A model generated the notes under the pieces. That model made no database searches and was not told the origin of the DNA. It worked only from the letters and a program-made list of their open reading frames with translations. Positions 1 through 7,201 of a stretch of DNA of 28,058 nt are shown piece after piece. The position numbers were made by a program, and so were the translations under genes. Source of the stretch: JAZDOK01 sp043798715 (GTDB lineage: Bacteria > Vulcanimicrobiota > JAZDOK01); contig JAZDOK010000017.1 in assembly GCA_043798715.1 (NCBI GenBank), positions 1 to 28,058 of the forward strand, read 5' to 3'. Position 1 is the first letter of the stretch. Each line of letters opens with the position of its first letter.

Positions 1-2057
1 AGGGTTTCACTCTGGTGGAGATTCTGGTGGCCATGGCGATTCTGCTGCTGTTCCTGTCTATTGTCGGCGGGTTGGTATGGCGGGGCATGATTGCCTACGA
101 ACGGGGCCAGACGGCGACACAACTACAGCAGACCTGCCGGATGGCGGTGGACACGGTTTCCGCGGATCTAAGGCAGGCCTATATGGGGACGGTGGCTGAG
201 GACAGCTCACATCCAAACGGGTGGAAATTCATGATCAAGGATCCACTCTACAACACAGCTCAACCAACTCCGGAGCACCCGGTCCAGGAGCCTGCAATTA
301 TGTGTTGGTTGGAGAACAACAGCCTCTACAGACAGGTTGAGAGTGGAACTCCCACTGTCATAGCCTCGAACATAACCAGTTTCAGTATAAGCCAACAGGG
401 CAACGAAAAGTTGTGGCAGGTGAGCGTCACGGTGACGGTACCTAAGCCCGGTACGCAGACGACCGAGAGCCTGTCTTTGACTGAGAACGCGGAGCTGCGT
501 TCGAGCGAGGACTGGGGGGCGCTGTCGCAGAAGAATCTGGGGCTCCCCCAGGTGAGTTTGTCATCGGGCGGCACGTCCTCCGGCGGCACGTCATCTGGCG
601 GCGCGTCATCCGGCGGCACGTCATCTGGCGGCACGTCCTCGGGCGGCGCGTCATCTGGCGGCACGTCATCCGGCGGCACGTCATCGGGTGGCACCTCTTC
701 GGGCGGCTCCTCGTCCAGCGGCGGCCCGACCCCGACCCCGAAACCGATAACCACTCCCGATCCCCTGGCCACTCCTCTTCCTACTCCCCTCTTTCCTACT
801 CCCACTCCCTTCCCTACTTTTACTCCCTTCCCCACCGATCAGCCCACTTTACCCCCTACCGGTGAAACGTCCTCTTCCTCGGGCGGCACCAACAACTCCA
901 CCAGAAATACCACAGCGGCGGACCTCCTGAATGTGGCCCGCCGCACCGACCGGGTAGTGGAGAATTTCGGGCGTTACAACCTGAATCGTTTCTTTGAAAC
1001 TCCTCTGGGCTCCCAGGCCGAGACTACCGCACTCGACCGCTTCCTGGCCTCGCAGAATCCGACGCTCCGACGGGTGACTTCGTCCGTTTCCAGTCTGGCC
1101 AGTGTGGGGCTGGGCGGGCTTGGAATTTATGACGCATATCAGGGGTTCAGCAACGGAGACGCGGTTGCAGGCTGGAGCGGAGTAGCCAATGCGGCCAGCG
1201 GTATTGGTTCGGCTTTATCGGTGGCCCCGAGCACGATCAATATAGGGAATACGGCTCTCAACCTATCCGGAGTCGCCGGGACCTTCGGCGGTGGCCTGGC
1301 GGTGGCTCCCGTTCTGGGAGGCATCGGGGGAGCCATTAATATCGGCGTGGGCGGCTATCAAATGTATCAGGGCTATGAGCAGCAGAACGGCGATTTGCTG
1401 GTGAGAGGGGGGCTCCAGACGGTCCAGGGGGGACTGGCCGTCGCCTCGGCTGTCTGCTTCATGTCCGGAGTCGGTGCTCCGGTCGGCGCGGCTCTCCTGG
1501 CGGCTTCTCTGGTGGTTGCCGGAGCCCAGCTTGTCTATGACTTAATGCCTGAAGCCTGGAGGAATACTATAGCCAGCGGAGCTCTGGCGGCGACGAACTA
1601 CGTTGTAAATGGTGTCAGAACGGTGGCTTCCGCCATCGGGAATGCCGCCACCAGCGCCTTCAACTCAGTGCGCAATACGGTCTCCAACGTGGCCAGCACG
1701 GTGCGAAGTACGGTTTCCAGCGTGGCCAGCGCGGTTCGCAATACGGTCTCCAACGTGGCCAGCGCGGTGCGCAACACGGTCTCCAACGTGGCCAACGCGG
1801 TGCGCAATACGGTCTCCAACGTGGCCAGCGCGGTGCGCAATACGGTCTCCAACGTGGCCAGCGCGGTTCGTAACACGGTCTCCAACGTGGCCAGCGCAGT
1901 GCGCAACACGGTTTCCAATGTAAGCCGCGCGGTTTCCAACACGGTTTCCAACGTGAGCCGTGCGGTTTCCAACACGGTCTCCAACGTGACCAGCACTTTG
2001 AGCCGTGCGGCCTCAAACGTCGGCAATGCGGTCAGTAATTTCTTCAGCGGCTGGTAA
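1..2057 (+). CDS. Prepilin-type protein fused to SGG-linker, Gly-rich hydrophobic domain and hendecad repeats (5' partial)
   Basis: The gene enters from the left edge. The first in-frame codons (3-35) read G-FTLVEILVAM, the class III prepilin signal (cleavage between G and F, methylated F, E at +5), followed by a hydrophobic helix. The next ~170 residues resemble a minor pseudopilin (GspJ/PilW-like) by layout. Then come a TSSGG repeat (561-725), a Pro/Thr-rich linker (726-870), a Gly/Ala-rich hydrophobic region (about 1080-1560) and eleven 11-residue repeats (1665-2027) ending in NFFSGW. Known for the family: prepilins are processed by PilD-type peptidase and assembled at the inner membrane. 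The long C-terminal part is not a pilin feature I recognise. I infer an exported, pilus- or pseudopilus-tethered protein. Its function is unknown. The start codon is probably just outside the window. Confidence 0.8.
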   Translation, partial: GFTLVEILVAMAILLLFLSIVGGLVWRGMIAYERGQTATQLQQTCRMAVDTVSADLRQAYMGTVAEDSSHPNGWKFMIKDPLYNTAQPTPEHPVQEPAIMCWLENNSLYRQVESGTPTVIASNITSFSISQQGNEKLWQVSVTVTVPKPGTQTTESLSLTENAELRSSEDWGALSQKNLGLPQVSLSSGGTSSGGTSSGGASSGGTSSGGTSSGGASSGGTSSGGTSSGGTSSGGSSSSGGPTPTPKPITTPDPLATPLPTPLFPTPTPFPTFTPFPTDQPTLPPTGETSSSSGGTNNSTRNTTAADLLNVARRTDRVVENFGRYNLNRFFETPLGSQAETTALDRFLASQNPTLRRVTSSVSSLASVGLGGLGIYDAYQGFSNGDAVAGWSGVANAASGIGSALSVAPSTINIGNTALNLSGVAGTFGGGLAVAPVLGGIGGAINIGVGGYQMYQGYEQQNGDLLVRGGLQTVQGGLAVASAVCFMSGVGAPVGAALLAASLVVAGAQLVYDLMPEAWRNTIASGALAATNYVVNGVRTVASAIGNAATSAFNSVRNTVSNVASTVRSTVSSVASAVRNTVSNVASAVRNTVSNVANAVRNTVSNVASAVRNTVSNVASAVRNTVSNVASAVRNTVSNVSRAVSNTVSNVSRAVSNTVSNVTSTLSRAASNVGNAVSNFFSGW
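561..725 (+). repeat. 15-bp tandem repeat coding for TSSGG/ASSGG
   Basis: About ten imperfect 15-bp units of the type acgtcatctggcggc encode (T/A)SSGG within the pilin-like gene. The units are in frame and differ mostly at third positions. Such Ser/Gly repeats are usually flexible linkers; that role is inference. Confidence 0.85.
1665..2027 (+). repeat. Eleven 33-bp tandem units coding for hendecad repeats
   Basis: Eleven consecutive 33-bp units encode AVRNTVSNVAS-like hendecads. The inner units are nearly identical; the last three drift to AVSNTVSNVSR and TLSRAASNVGN. Hydrophobic V/A positions recur every 3-4 residues, as in amphipathic helices with 11-residue periodicity. The repeat also keeps long open frames on the other strand, which are not genes. 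Confidence 0.9.
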
Positions 2058-2084
2058 AAGTCTCTCGTCTGGTTCATTATTTTG

Positions 2085-2113
2085 AAGGGCGTCTCTAAGA
2101 GACGCCCTTTTTT
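2085..2113 (+). terminator. Intrinsic terminator of the pilin-like gene
   Basis: A perfect 11-bp stem (aagggcgtctc / gagacgccctt) with a 3-nt loop runs directly into a T tract. It starts 27 nt after the stop codon of the pilin-like gene. Confidence 0.92.
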
Positions 2114-2115
2114 AG

Positions 2116-2196
2116 TGCGCATTGGGGAGAAAATATTTTCAATTGTTACGGTTTCGTTTCACGCTGGTGGAGATTCTGGCGGCGATGGTGAGTTGA
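2116..2196 (+). pseudogene. Remnant of a second prepilin N-terminus
   Basis: Codons 2158-2190 read FTLVEILAAMV and end in TGA at 2194. This closely matches the N-terminus of the gene at the window start, also at the DNA level (ttcac-ctggtggagattctg-gg). The frame is open only from 2116, has no convincing ribosome binding site, and lacks the rest of a pilin. It is most likely a recombination leftover from another prepilin gene. Confidence 0.6.
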
Positions 2197-2249
2197 TAGG
2201 AGACGCCGGGGCCGATAGTCACGTCGGGACCCACTCCGTCTATACAGCA

Positions 2250-2285
2250 GCAGGGGCACCCAGCCTTCCGGCGGGATGCCCCTGC
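2250..2285 (-). terminator. Hairpin downstream of rplL, possible terminator without a strong T tract
   Basis: A 9-bp perfect stem (gcaggggca / tgcccctgc) with additional inner pairs lies 24 nt after the rplL stop. On the minus strand it is followed by TGCTGTATA rather than a run of T, so it may be a weak or factor-assisted terminator. Confidence 0.5.
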
Positions 2286-2308
2286 ATTCAGGTTCTGCGA
2301 ACCGCTTT

Positions 2309-2698
2309 CTACTTCATGGAAATCTTGGCGCCGACTTCCTTGAATTTTTCGATGATCTTTTCGGCTTCTTCCTTGGTCACGCCTTCTTTGAAGACCTTTG
2401 GAGCGGCATCCACCATGTCCTTGGCCTCCTTGAGACCCAGAGTGGTGAATTCCCGCACGACCTTGATGACCTGGATCTTGTTGGCGCCCACATCGGTCAG
2501 TTCCATGTCAAAGGTGGTCTTCTCCTCGGCTGCCGGGGCTGCAGCCGCTCCGCCCATGGGCATCGCGGCCATCATGGCCATGGCTGGGGCCGCTGAAACT
2601 CCGAATTTTTCCTCCAGAGCTTTTACGAGCTCGGAGAGATCCAGAACGGACATGGCGCTGATTGCTTCGATGAGTTCATCTTTTGTCATAGTTGGCAT
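2309..2698 (-). CDS. rplL: 50S ribosomal protein L7/L12
   Basis: The 129-residue product has the L7/L12 layout: an N-terminal dimerisation helix (about 1-35), an Ala/Met/Gly-rich hinge (about 36-58), and a C-terminal domain with the typical KTTFDMELTDVG, IKVVRE and GLKEAKDMVD segments that contacts translation factors. It forms the ribosomal stalk with L10, encoded 21 nt upstream. The ATG at 2698 has a clear AGGAGG 7 nt before it. It is very probably co-transcribed with rplJ. No rpoB follows, unlike the usual rplJL-rpoBC order; a pilin-like gene lies convergently downstream instead. Confidence 0.97.
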   Translation of the reverse strand: MPTMTKDELIEAISAMSVLDLSELVKALEEKFGVSAAPAMAMMAAMPMGGAAAAPAAEEKTTFDMELTDVGANKIQVIKVVREFTTLGLKEAKDMVDAAPKVFKEGVTKEEAEKIIEKFKEVGAKISMK

Positions 2699-2719
2699 TT
2701 TATTTCCTCCTTCATTTTG

Positions 2720-3331
2720 TTATGCCGCAGATTCTGCAGCAGGTTCTGTAGCTGATTCTTTCATTTTTTTGATTTCGTTCAGAACGTTCACCATGTTCAC
2801 GAGCGTTCCATTGAGCACATTCATCAGGCCGCGGATGGGCGCCTGCAGGGTACCCAGAACCTGGCCTAAAATGACCTGCTTAGATGGGAGCGCAGCCAGC
2901 GCTCTCACCCTGGCGACATCCAGGATGACTCCGTCCATGTAGGCAACTTTGATCGCCGGGAGACCCTCGTCGTTAATGGGGCCTTTGCGTTCCCTGGCAA
3001 AATCCACCACGACCTTGGCCACGCCGACCGGATCGTCAAATCCGAACGTGATGGCTGTCGGCTTGATAAAATAGGAGTCCAGCTCCGAGATCCCGGCCTT
3101 CTTCAAGGCCCGGCACGCCAGCGTGTTTTTTACGACCTGGAAGCGGCCTTTCTGTTCGCGAAGTTTCTTCCGCAGATCCTTGAAATCCTTGACCGTCAGG
3201 CCGCCGCCCTTCCCCCGATAATCGGTGAGGATGGCGATGCTGGCCTCCTGGAGATCCCGGGTCAGGTTCTCCACGACTCCGGTTTTGTTCGCAATCGCCT
3301 GTTTATGTTTCGGTTTGGTCGCTCTATTCAC
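2720..3331 (-). CDS. rplJ: 50S ribosomal protein L10
   Basis: The 203-residue product matches L10: an N-terminal rRNA-binding domain (LTDYRGKGGGLTVKDFKDLRKKLRE-type segment, VVKNTLACRAL) and a C-terminal helix that carries L7/L12 dimers. I chose the GTG at 3331 (V-N-R-A-T-K...) because a GGGAGGT lies 8 nt upstream; an upstream TTG at 3352 would overlap this site. L10 is the stalk base and, in many bacteria, the repressor that binds its own leader. Here the leader has an attenuator-like hairpin directly upstream. rplK-rplA are not adjacent; the neighbour upstream is the divergent tupA. Confidence 0.96.
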   Translation of the reverse strand: MNRATKPKHKQAIANKTGVVENLTRDLQEASIAILTDYRGKGGGLTVKDFKDLRKKLREQKGRFQVVKNTLACRALKKAGISELDSYFIKPTAITFGFDDPVGVAKVVVDFARERKGPINDEGLPAIKVAYMDGVILDVARVRALAALPSKQVILGQVLGTLQAPIRGLMNVLNGTLVNMVNVLNEIKKMKESATEPAAESAA

Positions 3332-3463
3332 TTCTCTAACACCTCCCTTCAAAAGAAAAAAGTTCCCGCAGAAAGAGGAACCTTGAGAACAAGGCCATTT
3401 TTGTCACCTCTGCAGGCGGCTCGGAGAGCCCTTAAGTATCAGATACACCTGCTTTCTACGGCA
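3332..3463 (-). promoter_or_regulatory. rplJL 5' leader, probable L10 autoregulatory leader
   Basis: Transcription from the promoter at 3470-3498 would give a leader of about 130 nt. Its early part contains ccgtagaaagcaggtg and a later ccgagccgcctgcagagg segment, similar to what I remember of the L10 leader family that binds the L10(L12) complex. It then has a small hairpin (ccttg-ttct-caagg) and the terminator-like hairpin at 3355-3384. The match to the L10 leader is from memory and needs a covariance-model search. Confidence 0.6.
3355..3384 (-). terminator. Attenuator-like hairpin before rplJ
   Basis: On the minus strand an 8-bp stem with one G-U pair (AAGGTTCC / GGAACTTT, loop ten nt) is followed by a T-rich stretch, about 20 nt ahead of the rplJ ribosome binding site. 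It lies between promoter and gene, so it fits transcription attenuation. Confidence 0.6.
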
Positions 3464-3469
3464 GATTCA

Positions 3470-3498
3470 ATTCTATGATAAAGTGGCCTTCTTGTCAA
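3470..3498 (-). promoter_or_regulatory. Sigma-70-type promoter of rplJL
   Basis: On the minus strand TTGACA (3493-3498) is separated by exactly 17 nt from TAGAAT (3470-3475). Both boxes are close to consensus and the site faces rplJ. Confidence 0.8.
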
Positions 3499-3622
3499 GA
3501 AGAGTTCGAATAAACCGCTGATTGCGCCGATAAACAAAAAGGTAAGAGGACGTTCTCCGGGGAAGGAGTCAAAAAGAAAAGGGATAATTAAGAGATGATA
3601 AAAATCGTTAAGGAGAAAAAAG

Positions 3623-4465
3623 ATGAGAAGATTTAATGCGGCCCCATGTTTTTTTCTGATCCTGATAGTCGCTTTCGTTCTCATTTTTATCGGGCCGGCC
3701 CCGGCATCTGCCGATTCCAGCCTGATCCTGGCCACAACTACCAGCACCCGGGACAGCGGCCTCCTGGATGAAATTCTGCCGCTTTTCGAAAAGGAGAACC
3801 ACTGCCTGGTTAAAGTCGTCGCCGTGGGCACCGGCGCCGCTCTGCGCATGGGGAAGGATGGGGATGCCGACGTCATGCTGGTGCATGATCCCGCCGCCGA
3901 GGAGGCCGCCATCCGGGAAGGATTCGCCGTCAGGCGGAAATATGTAATGTACAACGACTTTGTCCTCGTCGGCCCCAAAGCCGATCCGGCAGGGATTCTG
4001 GGCGCCGGGGATATACTGAACGCTTTAAAAAAAATCGCAGACCGAAAGGCTGTTTTTGTCTCCCGGGGAGATCAGTCCGGCACTAACATGATGGAACTTC
4101 GCCTCTGGAAGGAGGTCTCCATCCGGCCGAAAGGGTCCTGGTATCTTGAGAGCGGGAGCGGCATGGCCGCCACCCTGCGCGTCGCCGCAGAAAAGAAGGC
4201 CTATTGCCTGACGGATCGGGCCACCTGGCTCTCCCTTGAAAAGGAGCTGGGTCTCGCGCTCCTGCTTTCGGGCGACCGGCGGCTGTTCAACCAATATCAC
4301 GTTATGGCGGTTTCGCCGAAGGTGCATCCGAATGTCCAATTCGCCCTGGCCGAAAAGTTCATCGCCTTCCTCCTCTCTCCCCGCATCCAGAAGAGAATCG
4401 GTGCCTTCGGTGTAAAGAAGTTTGGAGAGCCTCTTTATCACCCGGCTCCGCCCGGAAAGAGATGA
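3623..4465 (+). CDS. tupA: Tungstate ABC transporter substrate-binding protein
   Basis: The 280-residue protein starts with a Sec signal peptide (positively charged MRR, hydrophobic stretch, cleavage likely after PAPASA, residue 30). The mature part begins with ILATTTSTRDSG; the TTTS motif is the oxyanion-binding signature of TupA. Other family segments are GTGAALRMGKDGDADVMLVHDP and GDQSGTNMMEL. It is a periplasmic binding protein delivering tungstate (possibly molybdate) to TupBC. The ATG has AAGGAG upstream. It overlaps tupB by 4 nt and heads tupABC-moeA. Tungstate specificity over molybdate is inferred from family resemblance and the TupB/TupC neighbours. Confidence 0.92.
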   Translation: MRRFNAAPCFFLILIVAFVLIFIGPAPASADSSLILATTTSTRDSGLLDEILPLFEKENHCLVKVVAVGTGAALRMGKDGDADVMLVHDPAAEEAAIREGFAVRRKYVMYNDFVLVGPKADPAGILGAGDILNALKKIADRKAVFVSRGDQSGTNMMELRLWKEVSIRPKGSWYLESGSGMAATLRVAAEKKAYCLTDRATWLSLEKELGLALLLSGDRRLFNQYHVMAVSPKVHPNVQFALAEKFIAFLLSPRIQKRIGAFGVKKFGEPLYHPAPPGKR

Positions 4466-5160
4466 CGGGCAACCTCAGTGCCTCCTTGTCAGAGGCCCTG
4501 GGGCTCCTCCTCCGGGCGGATGCCGAGCTCTGGCGTATTGTATTGCTCTCTCTTTTCGTTTCCTCCCTGGCGGTCACTCTTTCGGCCCTTCTGGCCCTGC
4601 CGGTGGCTCTGGCCGTGGCCTGGGGAGAATTCCCCGGGAAAAGAATAGTGATTGGCCTGGTGAACAGCCTGATCGCCGTTCCCGCCGTCGTCATCGGCCT
4701 CCTTCTTTACCTGGCTCTCAGCCGCAGCGGCCCTTTCGGCGCCCTGGGACTTTTGTTTACCCCCCGCGCCATGATCCTGGCCCAGGCACTTTTGGCCCTG
4801 CCGCTTTTAACGGGTCTGTTTATCGCCGCCTTTCAGTCGGTCGGCCGGCGGGTGAAGGAGACGGCCCTCACCTTGGGCGCCTCTCCTCTCCAGGCGGCGC
4901 TAGCGCTGCTTCGGGAAGCGAGGTTCGCCCTGTTGGCGGCCTATACCACCGGCTTTGCCCGCCTGCTTGGAGAGACGGGGATGACGATGATGGTGGGAGG
5001 AAACATCCGTGGACAGACCCGGGTCATGACGACGGCCATCGCCCTGGAGACGCTCCGCGGTAATTTCGAGCTTGGAATCGCCCTGGGAATCATTTTGTTC
5101 ACGGTGGCCATTGGCGTCAACATAATTCTTCAGATCATGCAAGGGAGGGCCGGGCGGTGA
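4462..5160 (+). CDS. tupB: Tungstate ABC transporter permease
   Basis: The 232-residue protein has several hydrophobic segments (about 25-45, 52-80, 90-125, 195-225) and an EAA-type loop (GASPLQAALALLREAR, about residue 140) that docks on the ATPase. It belongs to the binding-protein-dependent transport permeases. The start ATG overlaps the tupA stop (ATGA), and its stop overlaps the tupC GTG (GTGA), so the three genes are translationally coupled. It forms the membrane channel for tungstate. Confidence 0.92.
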   Translation: MTGNLSASLSEALGLLLRADAELWRIVLLSLFVSSLAVTLSALLALPVALAVAWGEFPGKRIVIGLVNSLIAVPAVVIGLLLYLALSRSGPFGALGLLFTPRAMILAQALLALPLLTGLFIAAFQSVGRRVKETALTLGASPLQAALALLREARFALLAAYTTGFARLLGETGMTMMVGGNIRGQTRVMTTAIALETLRGNFELGIALGIILFTVAIGVNIILQIMQGRAGR

Positions 5161-5858
5161 GAATCGAGGCCCGCGGCATAGTGAAAAGATTCGAAGAGAG
5201 AACGGCTCTCGGAGGAGTTGATCTGCTCCTGGATAGGCCGGGAGTCTTTGTCTTGGCCGGCCCAAACGGCTCCGGCAAGACCACTCTTCTGAGAATTTTA
5301 TCCCTTCTGGAGCGGCCGGATGAAGGGCAGTTGCTTATGGATGGCTTGCCAGTAAATTTCCGCTCGGGACACAGTACGATCCTCCGCCTCCGCAGAAGGG
5401 TCATGATGGTGCATGCCCCGGCCGTAATGCTCAGGGGAAGCGTCCTCGAAAATATTGAATATGGCCTCGCGGTTCGTGGAGTAACCCGCAAGAAGCGTCT
5501 GAAAAAGGCGATCGAAGTTATAGAGAGGCTGCGCCTTAAGGGATTCGAGCGGCGCGATGCCGCCGCTTTATCGGCCGGCGAAACCCAGCGGGTGGCCCTG
5601 GCGCGGGCTTTGGCCGTTTCCCCGGAAGTTCTCCTTCTGGATGAACCCACTTCCAACCTGGATCCCCTGAGCGTGTGCCTGATAGAAGAGACCATTCGTA
5701 CCATGGCCTCCGGCGGCACCTGCGTGTTTCTGGCCACCCACCACTTGCAAATGGCAGAGTCACTGGCGGAGCGGGTCTGGGAGATGAAGGAAGGGAGTAT
5801 TGTCCGGATCGAGACTTTTGAAGGACCATCCGGAAAAGTGAAACAGGCGCATCCATGA
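5157..5858 (+). CDS. tupC: Tungstate ABC transporter ATP-binding protein
   Basis: The 233-residue ABC ATPase has Walker A GPNGSGKT (35-42), the signature LSAGETQRVALARAL (from 138), Walker B VLLLDEP (158-164) and a switch histidine in ATHH. The start is a GTG overlapping tupB by 4 nt. An oddity is the Q-loop: where most ABC ATPases have Gln, this one reads RVMMVHAP, with His at about 86. All other catalytic motifs look intact, so the protein is probably active. It powers tungstate import with TupA and TupB. Confidence 0.92.
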   Translation: MRIEARGIVKRFEERTALGGVDLLLDRPGVFVLAGPNGSGKTTLLRILSLLERPDEGQLLMDGLPVNFRSGHSTILRLRRRVMMVHAPAVMLRGSVLENIEYGLAVRGVTRKKRLKKAIEVIERLRLKGFERRDAAALSAGETQRVALARALAVSPEVLLLDEPTSNLDPLSVCLIEETIRTMASGGTCVFLATHHLQMAESLAERVWEMKEGSIVRIETFEGPSGKVKQAHP

Positions 5859-5895
5859 CGAAGGATTGAAGAAGTGAGAGGATGAAAAAGCAGAG

Positions 5896-7065
5896 ATGAT
5901 AACTATGGAAGAAGCTGAAAAAATTCTGCATGAGTGGCCCCTTCAAACGAAGGAGGAGGAAATTGAGCTTTCGGATTGCTCCGGAAGAGTTCTTTCACGG
6001 GATGTCCTCTCCTCAGTGGATATGCCTCCTTTTGACCGCTCGGCCATGGACGGCTACGCCCTCCTCTCCTCGGACAAATCTGAAAGATTCAAAATATTGG
6101 AGACCCTGGCGGCCGGGGATATCCCGGAGATGCCGATCCATCCCGGAGAATGCTCCCGCATCATGACCGGGGCCATGCTCCCCCCGGGTGCGGATCGCGT
6201 TGTCAAGCGCGAAGTGACGGCGGAGGAAGACGGATTCATGCGGTTAACCGGGGAGGATCCAAACGACAACATCCGCCGCCTGGGGGAGGACCTCTGCAAA
6301 GGTTCCGTGATGATCCGGAAGGGAAACCGCATCCGGCCGCAGGAAGCGGCCCTTCTGGCCTCAGCCGGCCTGAAGAGAATTTATGTCTGTAAAAAACCCG
6401 TTGTTGGAATCCTCACCACCGGTTCGGAACTTGTGGAGCCGGGCGAGAGCCTCCGGAGCGGCCAAATCTATAACAGCAACGCCACTTCCATCGCCGCCCA
6501 GATACAGGGGATGGGGGCGGAGAGCCGCCCATTAGGCACGGTTCCGGACAAAGAGGAGGCGATTCGCTCCGCCATCGAGAGCCTTCTCCCGGCCTGCGAT
6601 CTCCTCATTCTCTCCGGGGGCGTCTCGGCGGGAGACTATGACTTTGTTCCCGGCGTCCTCCGCTCCCTGGGAGTCGCCCTTCACTTTGAGAAAGTCGCCG
6701 TCCAGCCGGGGATGCCGACGGTGTTCGGGACGAGAGGGAAAAAATGTTTCTTCGGACTGCCCGGCAACCCGGTTTCCACTTTCGTCATCTTTGAAATTTT
6801 CATCAAGCCATTCCTCTTCCGGATGATGGGACACGAATGGCCTCCGCTTCTCATCAGGGCCACCCTGGGAGAGACTTGCCGGAGAAAAAACGCCGAGCGC
6901 GCCGCTTTTATTCCAGTCATCTATCGCGAGGGAAAGGCGAGTCTCCTCCCTTATCACGGAGCCGCCCATCTCCTGGCCCTGAGCCGCGCTAACGCCTTGA
7001 TGCAGGTCCCCCGGGGGGTTCTTGAAATTTCCGCCGGAAGCGCCGTGGATGTACGACCGATTTAA
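5896..7065 (+). CDS. moeA: Molybdopterin molybdenumtransferase (molybdate/tungstate insertion)
   Basis: The 389-residue protein matches MoeA throughout: an N-terminal part with PPFDRSAMDGYAL (about 48-60), a MoCF-type domain (TTGSELVEPG; SGGVSAGDYDFVPG about 240; FGLPGNPVSTFV about 290) and a C-terminal domain to VDVRPI. MoeA inserts the metal into adenylylated molybdopterin made by MogA. Located 37 nt after tupC, it is probably in the same operon, linking import to insertion; this suggests tungstopterin enzymes elsewhere in the genome. ATG 5896 and 5905 are both possible starts. Confidence 0.93.
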   Translation: MITMEEAEKILHEWPLQTKEEEIELSDCSGRVLSRDVLSSVDMPPFDRSAMDGYALLSSDKSERFKILETLAAGDIPEMPIHPGECSRIMTGAMLPPGADRVVKREVTAEEDGFMRLTGEDPNDNIRRLGEDLCKGSVMIRKGNRIRPQEAALLASAGLKRIYVCKKPVVGILTTGSELVEPGESLRSGQIYNSNATSIAAQIQGMGAESRPLGTVPDKEEAIRSAIESLLPACDLLILSGGVSAGDYDFVPGVLRSLGVALHFEKVAVQPGMPTVFGTRGKKCFFGLPGNPVSTFVIFEIFIKPFLFRMMGHEWPPLLIRATLGETCRRKNAERAAFIPVIYREGKASLLPYHGAAHLLALSRANALMQVPRGVLEISAGSAVDVRPI

Positions 7066-7201
7066 CCGAAAGATTGATTACATCCGCATCTCCGACATCC
7101 ACTGGGTGTGGAAGATTAAGGGATCAGGTTGACACTTTTAACAGAATTGAAATTATCCTGGTAATCAGCGGCGTAAGGATGATACTCGCAGTCAGAATAA
7201 A

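Noticed and set aside
326..835. Minus-strand ORF of 169 codons opposite the pilin-like gene
   Set aside because: Its Pro/Asp repeats (PPDDV) are the reverse reading of the SGG repeat; no ribosome binding site or family likeness.
1665..2027. Possible CRISPR array
   Set aside because: Units are contiguous with no unique spacers and stay in coding frame.
1598..2122. Minus- and plus-strand repetitive ORFs over the hendecad array
   Set aside because: The 33-bp periodicity opens several frames at once; only the frame continuous with the prepilin signal is supported.
2082..2942. Plus-strand ORF of 286 codons across rplL and rplJ
   Set aside because: Antisense shadow of two well-supported ribosomal protein genes; begins inside the terminator.
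3499..3622. Promoter or metal-responsive operator upstream of tupA
   Set aside because: A GATAAT near 3583 lacks a convincing -35 partner, and no ModE-like palindrome is visible.
7129..7158. Plus-strand promoter-like TTGACA after moeA
   Set aside because: The expected -10 box is poor (ATTATC) and the only gene downstream lies on the other strand.
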